Shown: positions 54,312-63,664, numbered from the stretch's first letter. The stretch is DNA of 64,000 bases from Bacillus sp. SB49 (GCF_000469135.2 NZ_CP048117.1:1463501-1527500), one strand, 5' to 3'. Made by a program: numbers and translations. The notes: generated by a model from the sequence alone, not told the origin.

Positions 54312-55238
54312 TTGGCTAAAACTCTAGTTTTCGGTCACAAGAACCCGGATACGGACACGATCTGTTCTGCACTTGTGTATGCGGATCTGAAAAAGACGAT
54401 TGGGGAAGACGCGGAAGCCGTCCGCCTCGGTGAAGTAGGGGGAGAGACACAGTTTGCCCTTGAACAATTCAATGTGGAGGCGCCTCGTTTCGTAGAACGT
54501 GTATCCGACGAAGTGGAACAGGTTATTCTTGTCGATCACAACGAACGCCAGCAGAGTGCCGACGATATTGATGATGTCCAGGTGCTTGAAGTGATCGACC
54601 ACCACAGAATCGCGAACTTCGAGACGAAAGGCCCTCTTTATTATCGTGCAGAGCCTGTCGGATGTACGGCAACGATCTTGAACAAGCTTTATAAAGAGCA
54701 CGGAAAAGAAGTGCCGAAACAAATGGCCGGACTGATGCTTTCTGCGATCATTTCCGACTCTCTCTTGTTTAAATCCCCGACATGCACAGAGGAAGACCGT
54801 AAAGCGGCGGAAGAGCTTGCTGCCATCGCAGGTGTCGATGCGGAAGAATACGGCCTTCAAATGCTGAAAGCCGGAGCTGACATCAGCGACAAAACAGCAG
54901 AGCAGTTGATTTCTCTTGATGCGAAGGAATTCTCTATGGGTGATAAGAAAGTAGAGATTGCTCAGGTGAATACGGTTGACACGAACGATGTGCTTTCCCG
55001 TAAAGGTGAACTGGAGCAGGCGATTGAAAAAGTAACAGCGGATAAAGGGCTTGATCTCTTCGTCCTTGTTGTTACAGACATCCTTGAAAGTGACTCCACC
55101 GTCGTAGCCGTAGGCGAAGCGACAGACGCGGTAGCGAAAGCATTTGACGTAACGCTTGACGGTAATCAAGCCGTCCTTCCTGGTGTCGTCAGCCGTAAGA
55201 AGCAGATTGTTCCACCTTTGAATACGTATTTCGGATAA
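54312..55238 (+). CDS. ppaC: Manganese-dependent inorganic pyrophosphatase
   Basis: Cytoplasmic family II pyrophosphatase that hydrolyses pyrophosphate and so drives biosynthetic reactions. The 308-residue DHH-type protein has [20 protein letters not shown] at the start (metal-binding H and D), [18 protein letters not shown] (the DHH motif, near residue 97) and, in the C-terminal lobe, [14 protein letters not shown] with the substrate-binding RKK. The start is TTG at 54312 behind GAAAGGAAG. The length is standard. It is a single gene with a strong promoter and terminator. Confidence 0.95.
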   Translation: MAKTLVFGHKNPDTDTICSALVYADLKKTIGEDAEAVRLGEVGGETQFALEQFNVEAPRFVERVSDEVEQVILVDHNERQQSADDIDDVQVLEVIDHHRIANFETKGPLYYRAEPVGCTATILNKLYKEHGKEVPKQMAGLMLSAIISDSLLFKSPTCTEEDRKAAEELAAIAGVDAEEYGLQMLKAGADISDKTAEQLISLDAKEFSMGDKKVEIAQVNTVDTNDVLSRKGELEQAIEKVTADKGLDLFVLVVTDILESDSTVVAVGEATDAVAKAFDVTLDGNQAVLPGVVSRKKQIVPPLNTYFG

Positions 55239-55239
55239 A

Positions 55240-55278
55240 AAAAAGCGCGGTCCTTCTATAAAAGGGCCGCGTTTTTTT
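55240..55278 (+). terminator. Terminator of ppaC
   Basis: GCGCGGTCCTT and AAGGGCCGCG arms, flanked by A and T runs. Confidence 0.85.
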
Positions 55279-55354
55279 ATCGGATTACAGGGAGAGAAGG
55301 CTCCGGAAAGCAGAGTGCTTTCCTCCATGCGTCCCAGCGCAAAACAGCACTCCA

Positions 55355-55792
55355 TTATAAACCAAGCAGGCTTTCCGGCCAGGCAATTTTCATGAAGGTG
55401 CTGAGAACGATCAGGGCAACGATTGTAATTCCCGTTGAGTACGCCGCCTTGCCGATGGTGAATCGGGATTCCTTTACTAGAAAAGTCATCAGGAAGACCG
55501 CGGAAGCTGCCAGCACTCCGATGATGTAAATCAGTATTACATATCCTACAATCCAGGCGAGATAAATAAGCGGCTGGACAATAAGAACTTTCTGATGCTT
55601 CTTATCTTTCTGCTTTACATATTTGATGATTTCAGAGCAGAGGTACAGTCCGGTGACGATGCTTCCCGCTGTTGATACGTAAATGGGAAAAAACTGAGCA
55701 AGCCTTGAGAAAGAGAGTGCTGTGATGGCAGCCCAGGTAAATAATGCGAATAAGAAAATAGTAAAAGCGATATTCAACTTTTGTTTATCCAT
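55355..55792 (-). CDS. tctB: Tripartite tricarboxylate transporter small subunit TctB
   Basis: The small membrane subunit (145 residues) of a TTT-type solute importer, with four hydrophobic helices (about 8-25, 38-52, 72-95 and 118-136). The ATG at 55792 gives the product MDKQKLNIAFTIFLF. The open frame further upstream overlaps tctA out of phase. It is the last gene of tctCAB on the minus strand, 2 nt after tctA, and works with the large TctA channel and the binding protein TctC. Confidence 0.85.
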   Translation of the reverse strand: MDKQKLNIAFTIFLFALFTWAAITALSFSRLAQFFPIYVSTAGSIVTGLYLCSEIIKYVKQKDKKHQKVLIVQPLIYLAWIVGYVILIYIIGVLAASAVFLMTFLVKESRFTIGKAAYSTGITIVALIVLSTFMKIAWPESLLGL

Positions 55793-55794
55793 GC

Positions 55795-57276
55795 TTACAC
55801 ACCTTCTTTCTGAATGCGGCCGCTGATTCTTTTCATTACAGAACCGCCTGTAAGTAATACGACGATCAGGACCGCCAGTGCGATGACGATCGGGTTGCTG
55901 ATCCATTCCCATCCATAACGTTCAATGGAAATCCAGTAGTACCTTTCTGCGGAAATGGCCAGGACGAAGCCGATCAAAAGCGGCGGCCGCGGCCAGTCGA
56001 GGATTGTCATGACATATCCGAGCAGTCCAATGACAAGGAAGGTCACGATATCTCCCCATGCGAAGTTGCTTTGATAGGCCCCGATTAATAATAGAATGAC
56101 CAGGAAAGGAACCAGCTTTTCACCCGGAATAAGACTGATTTTTGCAATGGGACGGATGAGTACCATACACATCAGCGCACCGACAATATTTGCAATAACA
56201 AGTGTCCATACAATGGAAAGCGTGACGGGGAGGTCGTTTGTCAACATTCTCGGACCTGCCTCCAACCCCATTAGAATCAATCCTCCAAGTAAAATGGCTG
56301 TCGTTCCGCTTCCTGGGATGCCGAAGAGAAGGGTAGGGATGAGAGAGCCTCCTTCTTTGGCGTTGTTAGCACTCTCCGGAGCGATGACTCCCCTGATATC
56401 TCCTTCCCCAAAATTATTGTTCTTCACGGTTTTCTTCCCGGCTCCATAAGCGAGCCAATCGACGACGCTCCCGCCGAGTCCGGGAATGAAGCCGATGAGG
56501 CTCCCGAGGACGGCACTCCGAAAGATAAGGAACTTATTGCGGAGGCCATCCTTTACCCCTTCCAACACGCCGCCTTGTAATTTGCCGGTATCTGATACGC
56601 TGCCTTTATCCGTCAGCATAGTGATGAGAATGGGGAATGCAAAAATGGCAAGCGCAACAACTGGAAGAGAGAGTCCGTTTGATAAATATAGAAAATCGAA
56701 AGTATAGCGGTATTCTGTGATGGCCGGGGCGCTGCCGACAGAGCCTATTAAAAGTCCGAGAAGACCGGACATCGCTCCCTTAGCTGGAGAATTGCCAGCC
56801 AGAAGGCCGGCCATGCTTAAACCAAGCATGGTCAGCATAAACAGTTCCGGGGAAGAAAAGCTCGTGATGAGAGGAGTAGCAAAAGGGATAGCGGCGTAAA
56901 GGGCAATTCCTCCGATGACGCCTCCGATCATCGAACAGAACAAAGCTGCCCCCATGGCACGTGCTGCCTGGCCTTTTTTCGCGAGGGGATATCCGTCCAT
57001 GATGGTTGCCTGAGATCCCGATGAACCAGGTATACCGAGCAGGACCGAAGGGAAGGTGTCCCCGGTGTGGACAACAGCGACCATTCCGATTAGTAACGCC
57101 ATGCCGATGTAAGGGTCCATTCCGAATATAAACGGAAGGAGAAGGGACATCCCGACGGTACCTCCGAGCCCCGGAAGCAATCCTACAACAATACCGAGAC
57201 CAATTCCGAGAACCATAAACAGCATACGGGAAGGGTCAAGGACAATATGCAAAGCTGACACTGCACTTTCCAACAT
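55795..57276 (-). CDS. tctA: Tripartite tricarboxylate transporter large subunit TctA
   Basis: Main membrane subunit (493 residues, about twelve helices). GIGLGIVVGLLPGLGGTVGM near residue 25 and GSLIGFIPGLGGSVVDWLAY near residue 260 are the two repeated family signatures with the GLGG motif. FPSVLLGIPGSSGSQATIMDG is also characteristic. GAGGTG precedes the ATG. It sits between tctC and tctB. The operon should import a citrate-like tri- or dicarboxylate using ion gradients. Confidence 0.93.
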   Translation of the reverse strand: MLESAVSALHIVLDPSRMLFMVLGIGLGIVVGLLPGLGGTVGMSLLLPFIFGMDPYIGMALLIGMVAVVHTGDTFPSVLLGIPGSSGSQATIMDGYPLAKKGQAARAMGAALFCSMIGGVIGGIALYAAIPFATPLITSFSSPELFMLTMLGLSMAGLLAGNSPAKGAMSGLLGLLIGSVGSAPAITEYRYTFDFLYLSNGLSLPVVALAIFAFPILITMLTDKGSVSDTGKLQGGVLEGVKDGLRNKFLIFRSAVLGSLIGFIPGLGGSVVDWLAYGAGKKTVKNNNFGEGDIRGVIAPESANNAKEGGSLIPTLLFGIPGSGTTAILLGGLILMGLEAGPRMLTNDLPVTLSIVWTLVIANIVGALMCMVLIRPIAKISLIPGEKLVPFLVILLLIGAYQSNFAWGDIVTFLVIGLLGYVMTILDWPRPPLLIGFVLAISAERYYWISIERYGWEWISNPIVIALAVLIVVLLTGGSVMKRISGRIQKEGV

Positions 57277-57293
57277 ATGGACACCTCATCTCT

Positions 57294-58412
57294 TCATAAT
57301 TTTTTCACATCAACTCCGTGTTCGTGCAGTAGGAAGTCATAGATCCAGTCGATCATTTCCGGAGTAGTGTTTTCTTCTAAACTGGTAATTCGTTGTTTCA
57401 ATTCTTCATTTGTATATAGCTCGTAGTCTTCAAGAATTTCCGCTGACTCCTTCAGGAAATCTTCATCAGATTTCAAACGATCCGCCGCTTCTTCCAGTTC
57501 TTTTTTGGTAGATTCGGGGGCATCCTCGTGGACCCAGATGACTTTCTGTAGCGTGTAAGTCGCATTCAGGAAGTGTTTGTAGGCGTTCCAGTCTTCCCCG
57601 GACGGTTCCTTTCCATATAGATCTTCATAGACTTCCTTCACAGTAGGGAGATCAGGAAACTGCGGGTCGCGTACGACGTTGCCTTTTTCATCAATCTGTC
57701 CAAGGCTGTAGAGTGGTACAGCACTTCCTTCTTCCACTCTTGGTTCTATATTCCTCTTATAAGCGGTGGTCGTCTGAAAATCGATATTGCTTTCCCCTTG
57801 CTCGAATGCCACTCTGGCAGGTCCTCTTCCTTCATACCCGAGGACAGCCTTCGCATCCATTCCCAATACCTCAAAGGAAATCAAGGTAGTGAGGTCGAGC
57901 CCCGTCGGTGACATGCCTGCAAAGTAAAGCTTCTCATCCAGTTCATTCAGATCTGATGCGCTCTCTATTCCAAGGGAGTCGGATACATAGACGACAGCCC
58001 CGGTAGGAGCGCCGATGATGGGGTTTAAATCTTCGAAGTTGTATTTTACAGATGATTGACCCAGAAGAAGCGGGATGTGTGTGGAGGCACTTGTCGTGAT
58101 GAGGTTGCTCCCGTCTCTGTCATAGGAAGTGATGTATTCGTTGGCGCCTGTGATGCTTCCTCCACCGGGGATGTTCTCCACCTGGATACTCGGCTTCGAT
58201 TCTATATGAGAAGCAAGTGGGTTCGACATATATCTTCCGAAGACATCTGTGCCGCCTCCGGAGTTATAGGGAACTACCATCGTCAAAAGATCTGTTCCGA
58301 TGCCTTCCTTATCCGAAGTTGATAGCTTGGACTGACCGAGCGTGAGAGAAGAGCATCCGGTTAAGCATAAGGCGCATATGCATATAAAAGTAAGCGCATA
58401 CATTTTATTCAC
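57294..58412 (-). CDS. tctC: TctC-type binding lipoprotein
   Basis: Extracellular substrate-binding lipoprotein of the TTT system, 372 residues. The signal ends in the lipobox LTGC at about residues 17-20. MVVPYNSGGGTDVFGRYMSN near residue 46 is the Bug/TctC family's ligand loop. At 372 residues it is longer than most TctC proteins (about 320), with a charged helical C-terminal extension rich in Glu and Lys. The GTG start at 58412 follows AGGAGG. It is the first gene of the transporter operon, behind the LysR gene. Confidence 0.88.
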   Translation of the reverse strand: MNKMYALTFICICALCLTGCSSLTLGQSKLSTSDKEGIGTDLLTMVVPYNSGGGTDVFGRYMSNPLASHIESKPSIQVENIPGGGSITGANEYITSYDRDGSNLITTSASTHIPLLLGQSSVKYNFEDLNPIIGAPTGAVVYVSDSLGIESASDLNELDEKLYFAGMSPTGLDLTTLISFEVLGMDAKAVLGYEGRGPARVAFEQGESNIDFQTTTAYKRNIEPRVEEGSAVPLYSLGQIDEKGNVVRDPQFPDLPTVKEVYEDLYGKEPSGEDWNAYKHFLNATYTLQKVIWVHEDAPESTKKELEEAADRLKSDEDFLKESAEILEDYELYTNEELKQRITSLEENTTPEMIDWIYDFLLHEHGVDVKKL

Positions 58413-58506
58413 TGTTCGTCCTCCTTTTTATGTGGTTGGCATAAGGTTATAAAAAAACAGGACATAAGTAAAATAGCGAAAAATTATGAGGTTAAATAAA
58501 TTTTTT

Positions 58507-59376
58507 TTATAATTTAACTTTTTGCTGGCTCATGAGGAAGTCGATGAAGGCTTTGACAATGTGAAGCTTCAAGTAGTCCGGCCTGTACATTAACCATGTA
58601 TCCCGCATGACAGGTTCCCCGTTCTTATAATGAAGCCCTTCTGTGTACAGCTGATCGGATGGACGGAGACAGATTTCCGGTACTACCGCAAACCCGAGGC
58701 CGTGCTTGACCATTTCTTTACTCGTTTCCTGACGATCCACTTCCATTGGAGAGTACGGGGACTGGGAAAAATGATTGTTCCACCACTTCGTAATGAGCGA
58801 CTGCAGGGAATTATCTGTCTTGTAGTTAATAAACGGGAGGCTCGGTAAATCCTCCACAGCGACTGCGTCTTTGGAAATGATATGGAGCTGTTCCTTAATG
58901 AGCAGCTGTTTTTCGCCTTCCCAATCATAATCTCCTCTCAAAATGCCGAGGTGGATATGGGACCGGCTCAACAAATTCTTAATTTCAACACTCCATCCTG
59001 TTTGAACGTCGAATTGAATGTTCGGGTATTGCTCCGAAAATTTCTTTAAAAGAGCAGGGAGTTTATATTGGGCGAAGTTACTGGAAACACCGATTCTTAA
59101 CGTGCCCCGCACCTCTTTACCAATGTTCATCAGTTCATCGGACAAGGTCTGCAGCTCTTGGAGCTGTCTTTTTGCATAGGCGACGAGGTGTTCTCCTTCC
59201 GAGGTGAATGCAATGCCTGTCTTCGTGCGGAAGAAGAGTTTTGCTTGAAAGGTATCCTCCAGCTGTTTTAAACGGTAACTCAAGGCTGGTTGAGATATGA
59301 ACAGGGCCTCGGCTGCTTTGGTCAAGCTTTTCCTTTCATCTACAGCACGCAGGATGTCCCAATCTTTTTGATCCAT
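58507..59376 (-). CDS. LysR-family regulator of the tricarboxylate cluster
   Basis: A 289-residue LysR-type regulator. The N-terminal winged helix-turn-helix reads DILRAVDERKSLTKAAEALF then ISQPALSYRLKQLEDTFQ, followed by a substrate-binding-like sensor domain (about residues 90-285). AGGAGG precedes the ATG. It is divergent from prpF and lies 94 nt ahead of tctC on the same strand. Control of both by an organic acid co-inducer is the likely role. A TTATCTGATAA palindrome lies in the divergent region. Confidence 0.88.
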   Translation of the reverse strand: MDQKDWDILRAVDERKSLTKAAEALFISQPALSYRLKQLEDTFQAKLFFRTKTGIAFTSEGEHLVAYAKRQLQELQTLSDELMNIGKEVRGTLRIGVSSNFAQYKLPALLKKFSEQYPNIQFDVQTGWSVEIKNLLSRSHIHLGILRGDYDWEGEKQLLIKEQLHIISKDAVAVEDLPSLPFINYKTDNSLQSLITKWWNNHFSQSPYSPMEVDRQETSKEMVKHGLGFAVVPEICLRPSDQLYTEGLHYKNGEPVMRDTWLMYRPDYLKLHIVKAFIDFLMSQQKVKL

Positions 59377-59402
59377 GTCGAGCCTCCTATTATAAAATAT
59401 TT

Positions 59403-59413
59403 TTATCTGATAA
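59403..59413. promoter_or_regulatory. Palindrome in the lysR-prpF intergenic region
   Basis: TTATCTGATAA, 27 bp before the lysR start and about 90 bp before prpF. It is a plausible binding site for the LysR-type protein, whose sites usually include a T-N11-A dyad. The match is short. Confidence 0.4.
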
Positions 59414-59504
59414 GATCAAAATTCGTGATTTTTCTTATGGTGACTTCCATTGTACGCTAGAACCAACCTGATCACAATAGTATTCCTGGAGGAGAGGATA
59501 GCGT

Positions 59505-60665
59505 ATGTATAAAGTTCCGGTGACTCTTATGCGAGGGGGAACGAGCAAAGGTGTATTTATTTTGAAGGATCACATGCCTGCCGATCGAGAAGAGTGGGAG
59601 CCGTTTCTTCTCGATATCATGGGGAGCCCCGATCCCAATCAAATCGATGGATTGGGAGGGGCAAATTCCCTTACAAGTAAAGTGGCGATCATCAGTAAAA
59701 GCACCCATCCGTTCCATCACGTAGACTACACGTTCGCGCAAGTCAGTCTTGACAAACAAGTCGTAGATTTTAATGGGAATTGTGGCAATATCTCATCCGC
59801 TGTCGGACCATATGCAATCAGTAAAGGGATGGTGGATCTCCTTGAGCCGGTTACGACGGTTCAAATATGGAACACAAATACGAAGAAGCTGATAAGTGCA
59901 GAGGTGGAAGTCGAAGGCGGTAAAGTCAAGACGGAGGGAAGCTACGAGATTCCGGGCGTCCCTGGAAGTGGATCGCCGATTTTTCTTTCCTTCGAGAAAC
60001 CGGAAGGGGCCGTTACTGGGAGAATTTTTCCTTCCGGGAAGCCTAAAGAGTACGTTGCGTGCTCTTATGGTACCATTCCTATTTCCATTGTGGATGTGGC
60101 CAATCCGCTCGTGATGGTAAATGCTGCTCACGTCGGACTCGCAGGAGATGAACTACCGGATGATTTTTCCAGTGAAACATTAAAGAGGTTGGAGGAAGTC
60201 CGTTCGATAGCAGCTGAGCTTTGTGGGTTCTCAGCGAAGGAGGATGCTTCTGACCAATCACCTGCTGTACCGAAATTGACTATTGTAGCCGAGACTTCTA
60301 AGCACACGGATATCCAAGGAATTACTCATGAGAAAGAGGACGTTGACGTGCTTGTTAGAATGATGTCAATGCAGAAGCCGCACAAGGCCCTGGCTATTAC
60401 AGGGGCCGTCTGCCTCTCCGTTGCAAGCAGGTTGACTGGTACCGTGCTCTCTGATCTGGCAATCCGGTCGCAGGATTCCCTTCGGATCGGACATCCTGGA
60501 GGCGTTCTGGAAGCATATATTACCGAAGATCCGGATGTCCGGGTGAAAATCGGAAGGACGGCGAGGCTCTTAATGGAGGGAATCGTTTATACCAAAAAAG
60601 ATTATGAAATAAAGGCAAAAGCCGATTCCCGGCTGTTATCCACCTTCCTCCATGAGTCTATTTAA
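59505..60665 (+). CDS. PrpF-family isomerase
   Basis: A 386-residue protein of the PrpF/diaminopimelate epimerase fold, which isomerises aconitate-like or 4-oxalomesaconate-type unsaturated tricarboxylates. VTLMRGGTSKGVFILKDHMP at the start, GANSLTSKVAIISKS, and the Cys in DFNGNCGNISSAVGPYAI (near residue 90) are family signatures. The C-terminal SLRIGHPGGVLEA is also conserved. GGAGGAGAGG precedes the ATG. With the divergent LysR and TctCAB it forms an uptake-and-isomerisation unit for a tricarboxylate. No aconitase or methylcitrate gene is next to it. Confidence 0.88.
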   Translation: MYKVPVTLMRGGTSKGVFILKDHMPADREEWEPFLLDIMGSPDPNQIDGLGGANSLTSKVAIISKSTHPFHHVDYTFAQVSLDKQVVDFNGNCGNISSAVGPYAISKGMVDLLEPVTTVQIWNTNTKKLISAEVEVEGGKVKTEGSYEIPGVPGSGSPIFLSFEKPEGAVTGRIFPSGKPKEYVACSYGTIPISIVDVANPLVMVNAAHVGLAGDELPDDFSSETLKRLEEVRSIAAELCGFSAKEDASDQSPAVPKLTIVAETSKHTDIQGITHEKEDVDVLVRMMSMQKPHKALAITGAVCLSVASRLTGTVLSDLAIRSQDSLRIGHPGGVLEAYITEDPDVRVKIGRTARLLMEGIVYTKKDYEIKAKADSRLLSTFLHESI

Positions 60666-60678
60666 ATAAGAATTCAGT

Positions 60679-60715
60679 AAAAAGAGGACCCCGCAATTCG
60701 TGGAGTCCTCTTTTT
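60679..60715 (+). terminator. Terminator of prpF
   Basis: AAAAAGAGGAC and GTCCTCTTTTT arms with an inner CC/GG pair. Confidence 0.87.
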
Positions 60716-60774
60716 ATTCAGAAGAAAATCGTTGTTTTCGATGATTGTAAAAGATAGATGATCCTGTCTTGATT

Positions 60775-61359
60775 CTATAGAACCATCCGTCTATTCCATT
60801 CTTCCCTCAGGATTCCCATCCGAATCGAATCGTAGTAGGCGCCTTCATAAATTCGGCACTTACGCATTCTGCCTTCGACTTTCATTCCCAATTTCTCGCC
60901 GACCCGCATCATCCGTTCGTTTCTTGACCATGTCGTGAGCCCGACCCGTGCGAGCGGGAGATGACGGAACAAGTGATCGATCCACAATTCCAAAGCCTCG
61001 GAACCGTAACCGCCGTTCCAGTAGTGCGGGTCATAGATGCCGATACCGACTTCGAGCCAGAGGGAAGGCTTGTGTTCCCAGTAATAGGTGACGGTACCGA
61101 TGATTCGGCCTTCGACTTCTATAATTAATCGAGAGTCCGGTTCTCCATTCTTCAGCCTTGCTTTTCTTGCGTGCTCGTGGCTGCGGTAGCTTTCCAACGT
61201 GTGCGGCTCCAACGGGTAGTAAGGAGCGTCCCACTTCTTCCACTCCGGCTCGAATCCTTGATAAATCAAGTCATAAAGGACGGGAATATCCGTATCCTCG
61301 ATGCTTCTCAAACGTACGAGCCGTCCTTGTATATGCAGTGCTTTATCCGTATCTGCCAT
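60775..61359 (-). CDS. GNAT-family N-acetyltransferase, RimJ/RimL-like
   Basis: A 194-residue acetyltransferase of the RimJ/RimL-like group: VRLRSIEDTDIPVLYDLI at the start, the acetyl-CoA loop in YWNGGYGSEALELWIDHLF, and RVGLTTWSRNERMMRVGEKL at the end. The ATG at 61359 is preferred since GGAGG lies 8 nt upstream. Starts at 61392 or 61479 are less well supported and the latter would overlap the corA start. Its function and acceptor are unknown. It is divergent from corA. Confidence 0.8.
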   Translation of the reverse strand: MADTDKALHIQGRLVRLRSIEDTDIPVLYDLIYQGFEPEWKKWDAPYYPLEPHTLESYRSHEHARKARLKNGEPDSRLIIEVEGRIIGTVTYYWEHKPSLWLEVGIGIYDPHYWNGGYGSEALELWIDHLFRHLPLARVGLTTWSRNERMMRVGEKLGMKVEGRMRKCRIYEGAYYDSIRMGILREEWNRRMVL

Positions 61360-61478
61360 GCCCGCATCCTCCGTTCTTTCCTTTTTTTCCATCGTACCAC
61401 ATCCTGACGGCCCTGTTTGAAGGAATGTTGCAGAGGGTAAAGAAAAAAGGTATCGTACATAAATGGCAGGTGATAGCA

Positions 61479-62429
61479 ATGATAAACATTATGGCTTACT
61501 CCAAAGAGAAGGGGATGCAGGAAGGAATACCGATGCAGGAGCTGCGGTCTGAGACTTGGGACTGGTACTGGGTGGATTTCGAAGAGCCGACGAAGGAAGA
61601 AATCGGGATGCTGGAAACGGAATTCCATTTCCATCCGCTCGCCATCGAAGACTGTCTGCAAGGGTTGCAGCGACCGAAGCTGGATTATTACGACGACCAT
61701 ACTTTTTTTGTCATCCACTCGGTCAGTCGAATGGAGCTTGAGAAGAAGGAGATCGATATCTTCCTTGGTGACTGCTCGATCGTAACCTTTCATAAAGAGA
61801 AAAACGATCCGCTTGAACAGGCGAAACGGATGGTCCGACGCGTAAAAGATTACCAAGAGGTCGATGAATATTTCGTGTTCCACCAGATTCTCGATAAGGT
61901 CGTAGACAATTATTTCCCGATCATCTATAAGATTGAGGATCACATCAATGATATCGAGGACAATACGAAGAACCTTTCCATGGAGCGGTTGCTGGAGGAG
62001 CTGTTTGATCGCAGAGGGGAACTTTTGACGCTGCGTCAAACGGTCCATCCGATGCGCGACTTACTGTATCGTATTTTGAACTCCCACCATTTGGACGGGG
62101 TTTTTGACCGGAGGGAATACTTTGCTGATATCCACGATCATTTGGTCAAAGTGGCGGACATGATCGCTTCCAACAGGGAGATGACGCAGGATATCCGGGA
62201 CAGTTATTTATCCTTAAACTCCCATGAAACGAACCGGACGATGCAGATCCTTACGGTTATTTCGGTCATCTTCATGCCGCTGACCTTTATCGTAGGCGTG
62301 TATGGGATGAACTTCTCAAACATGCCGGAATTAAGTACCACATACGGTTATCTGGTTGTTTGGATCATCATGATCAGCGTTGCGGTAGGGATGTACATCT
62401 GGTTCCGTAACAAAGGATGGTTTGATTAA
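61479..62429 (+). CDS. corA: CorA-family magnesium/cobalt channel
   Basis: A 316-residue divalent metal channel. It has a large cytoplasmic N-terminal domain (about 1-250) with FHFHPLAIEDCLQGLQRPKL, and two C-terminal membrane helices around the essential GMN motif in VGVYGMNFSNMPEL (near residue 278). AGGTGAT precedes the ATG at 61479. A much longer open frame from 61158 runs across the divergent gene and is rejected. It is a single gene ended by the hairpin at 62437. Confidence 0.92.
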   Translation: MINIMAYSKEKGMQEGIPMQELRSETWDWYWVDFEEPTKEEIGMLETEFHFHPLAIEDCLQGLQRPKLDYYDDHTFFVIHSVSRMELEKKEIDIFLGDCSIVTFHKEKNDPLEQAKRMVRRVKDYQEVDEYFVFHQILDKVVDNYFPIIYKIEDHINDIEDNTKNLSMERLLEELFDRRGELLTLRQTVHPMRDLLYRILNSHHLDGVFDRREYFADIHDHLVKVADMIASNREMTQDIRDSYLSLNSHETNRTMQILTVISVIFMPLTFIVGVYGMNFSNMPELSTTYGYLVVWIIMISVAVGMYIWFRNKGWFD

Positions 62430-62436
62430 TGCTTTC

Positions 62437-62473
62437 AAAAAAAGGCCGGGGTCACGTGTCCCCGGCCTTTTTC
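62437..62473. terminator. Bidirectional terminator between corA and the SET gene
   Basis: AAAAAGGCCGGGG and CCCCGGCCTTTTT form a 13-bp stem with A and T runs on either side. Confidence 0.93.
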
Positions 62474-62857
62474 TTATTCTTCTTCTTTGTCAAACCATAG
62501 AAGCTCCTGCTCATCTACGAAACCATTATAGTTGATGAACACTTCTTCTCCTTGTTTAATGTCCTTATAAGCATAGAAATCGAACGTATGCTGCTCGAAG
62601 TTAATTTTATAATTGGCATTCGGTTCGTAGGAGTGATTGAACATCATTCCATAACCGAGCAAAAAGGCGGTATGGTTCTCCCCGTATTCAAAGGCATAGT
62701 CGGCAAGACGCGTCTTTTCAATATGCACGTGTTCGCTGTTGGGGTAGGGGATGACGGGCGCTTCGTGGATCAGTTCGTCTTTGGCAATGTCGCGGGTTGC
62801 AAACATTCCTCTGTTCAACTCCTCATCCTCGAAACGGGATGTACGTACTTCAATCAT
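62474..62857 (-). CDS. Bacterial SET-domain protein
   Basis: A 127-residue protein that is almost only a SET domain. RGMFATRDIAKDELIHEAPV is the N-terminal SET strand pair, FNHSYEPNANYKIN is the NHS motif that binds S-adenosylmethionine, and KQGEEVFINYNGF holds the ELxxDY-like catalytic tyrosine region. It lacks the pre- and post-SET domains of eukaryotic enzymes. A role in protein lysine methylation is inferred. The ATG at 62857 follows AGGTGA. Confidence 0.78.
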   Translation of the reverse strand: MIEVRTSRFEDEELNRGMFATRDIAKDELIHEAPVIPYPNSEHVHIEKTRLADYAFEYGENHTAFLLGYGMMFNHSYEPNANYKINFEQHTFDFYAYKDIKQGEEVFINYNGFVDEQELLWFDKEEE

Positions 62858-62958
62858 TATTTTCACCTGCACTTTCCCATAAAACATTACGTTACAAGTG
62901 TGACAGGTCTAAGCAAATAAAGCAAATGGATGACGGGCTGCTCCCGTTATCCGAACTT

Positions 62959-63519
62959 TTATTCCAATACATCATGGTCGACGTAGCGCTTTCCATTCAG
63001 GGCGCTGATAACGTTGACCGCTACTTTTGCTCCATCTCCTGCAGTGATGATGGTATGGACACTTGCGCCTGCTGCGGTCCCTGCCGCCCAAACTTTAGGC
63101 ATCGATGTGTGCCCGTTTTCGTCTGTTTGGATTATTTTTGCGACCCGGGGCTCGGTGCCTTTTATAATGTCTACGCCAAGATTTTCCGCTGCCTTGACGG
63201 ACATGCCAGTTGCAAAGATGATGTGTTCGACTTCGTAGGAGCGGGTTTCGGTTTGAATCTCATGTGCTTCGCCTTTAGTGACAATTCCGTTTACGGTTTC
63301 CGATACAATCTCTGCTCCGAACTTCGCTGCCTGGGCCTGTCCCTGTTTCAAGAGGTCCGGCCCTTTGATTCCGTCCACTCCGTAATGATTTTCCACCCAG
63401 GCCATCTTCGTTATGCTTTTTCCGTGATCGAATACGACTGTCTTCTTGCCTGCTTTGGCGGTGAAAAGTCCGGCACTTGCGCCTGCCGGGCCACCGCCGA
63501 TAATGGCGACATCGTACAT
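62959..63519 (-). CDS. Short thioredoxin reductase-like FAD protein
   Basis: A 186-residue protein with the FAD-binding motif VAIIGGGPAGASAGLFTAKA at the start and the C-terminal FAD motif KVWAAGTAAGASVHTIITAGDGA. Compared with full thioredoxin reductases (about 310 residues), the central NADPH domain and the CxxC redox pair are absent. Such single-domain flavoproteins occur in Bacillus, so this is probably not a broken gene. The frame is complete with good spacing to AGGAGGG upstream of the ATG. The electron donor and acceptor are unknown. Confidence 0.75.
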   Translation of the reverse strand: MYDVAIIGGGPAGASAGLFTAKAGKKTVVFDHGKSITKMAWVENHYGVDGIKGPDLLKQGQAQAAKFGAEIVSETVNGIVTKGEAHEIQTETRSYEVEHIIFATGMSVKAAENLGVDIIKGTEPRVAKIIQTDENGHTSMPKVWAAGTAAGASVHTIITAGDGAKVAVNVISALNGKRYVDHDVLE

Positions 63520-63664
63520 GAAGCAACCCTCCTTATCCTATTACACCTTTCATTATATCTAAATATTCCGACTTTTTTAAGTGGTTGTGTATACTCTTGT
63601 TGCTTTCTCTTGTGAAGTGCTGTATGATTCATTTCGATACTCGAAAGAAAGGGAGGTAAGACAT

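Noticed and set aside
54324-55355. 343-codon minus-strand open frame opposite ppaC
   Set aside because: Antisense to a complete, highly conserved gene. Composition is Cys/Arg/Phe-rich as in antisense translations.
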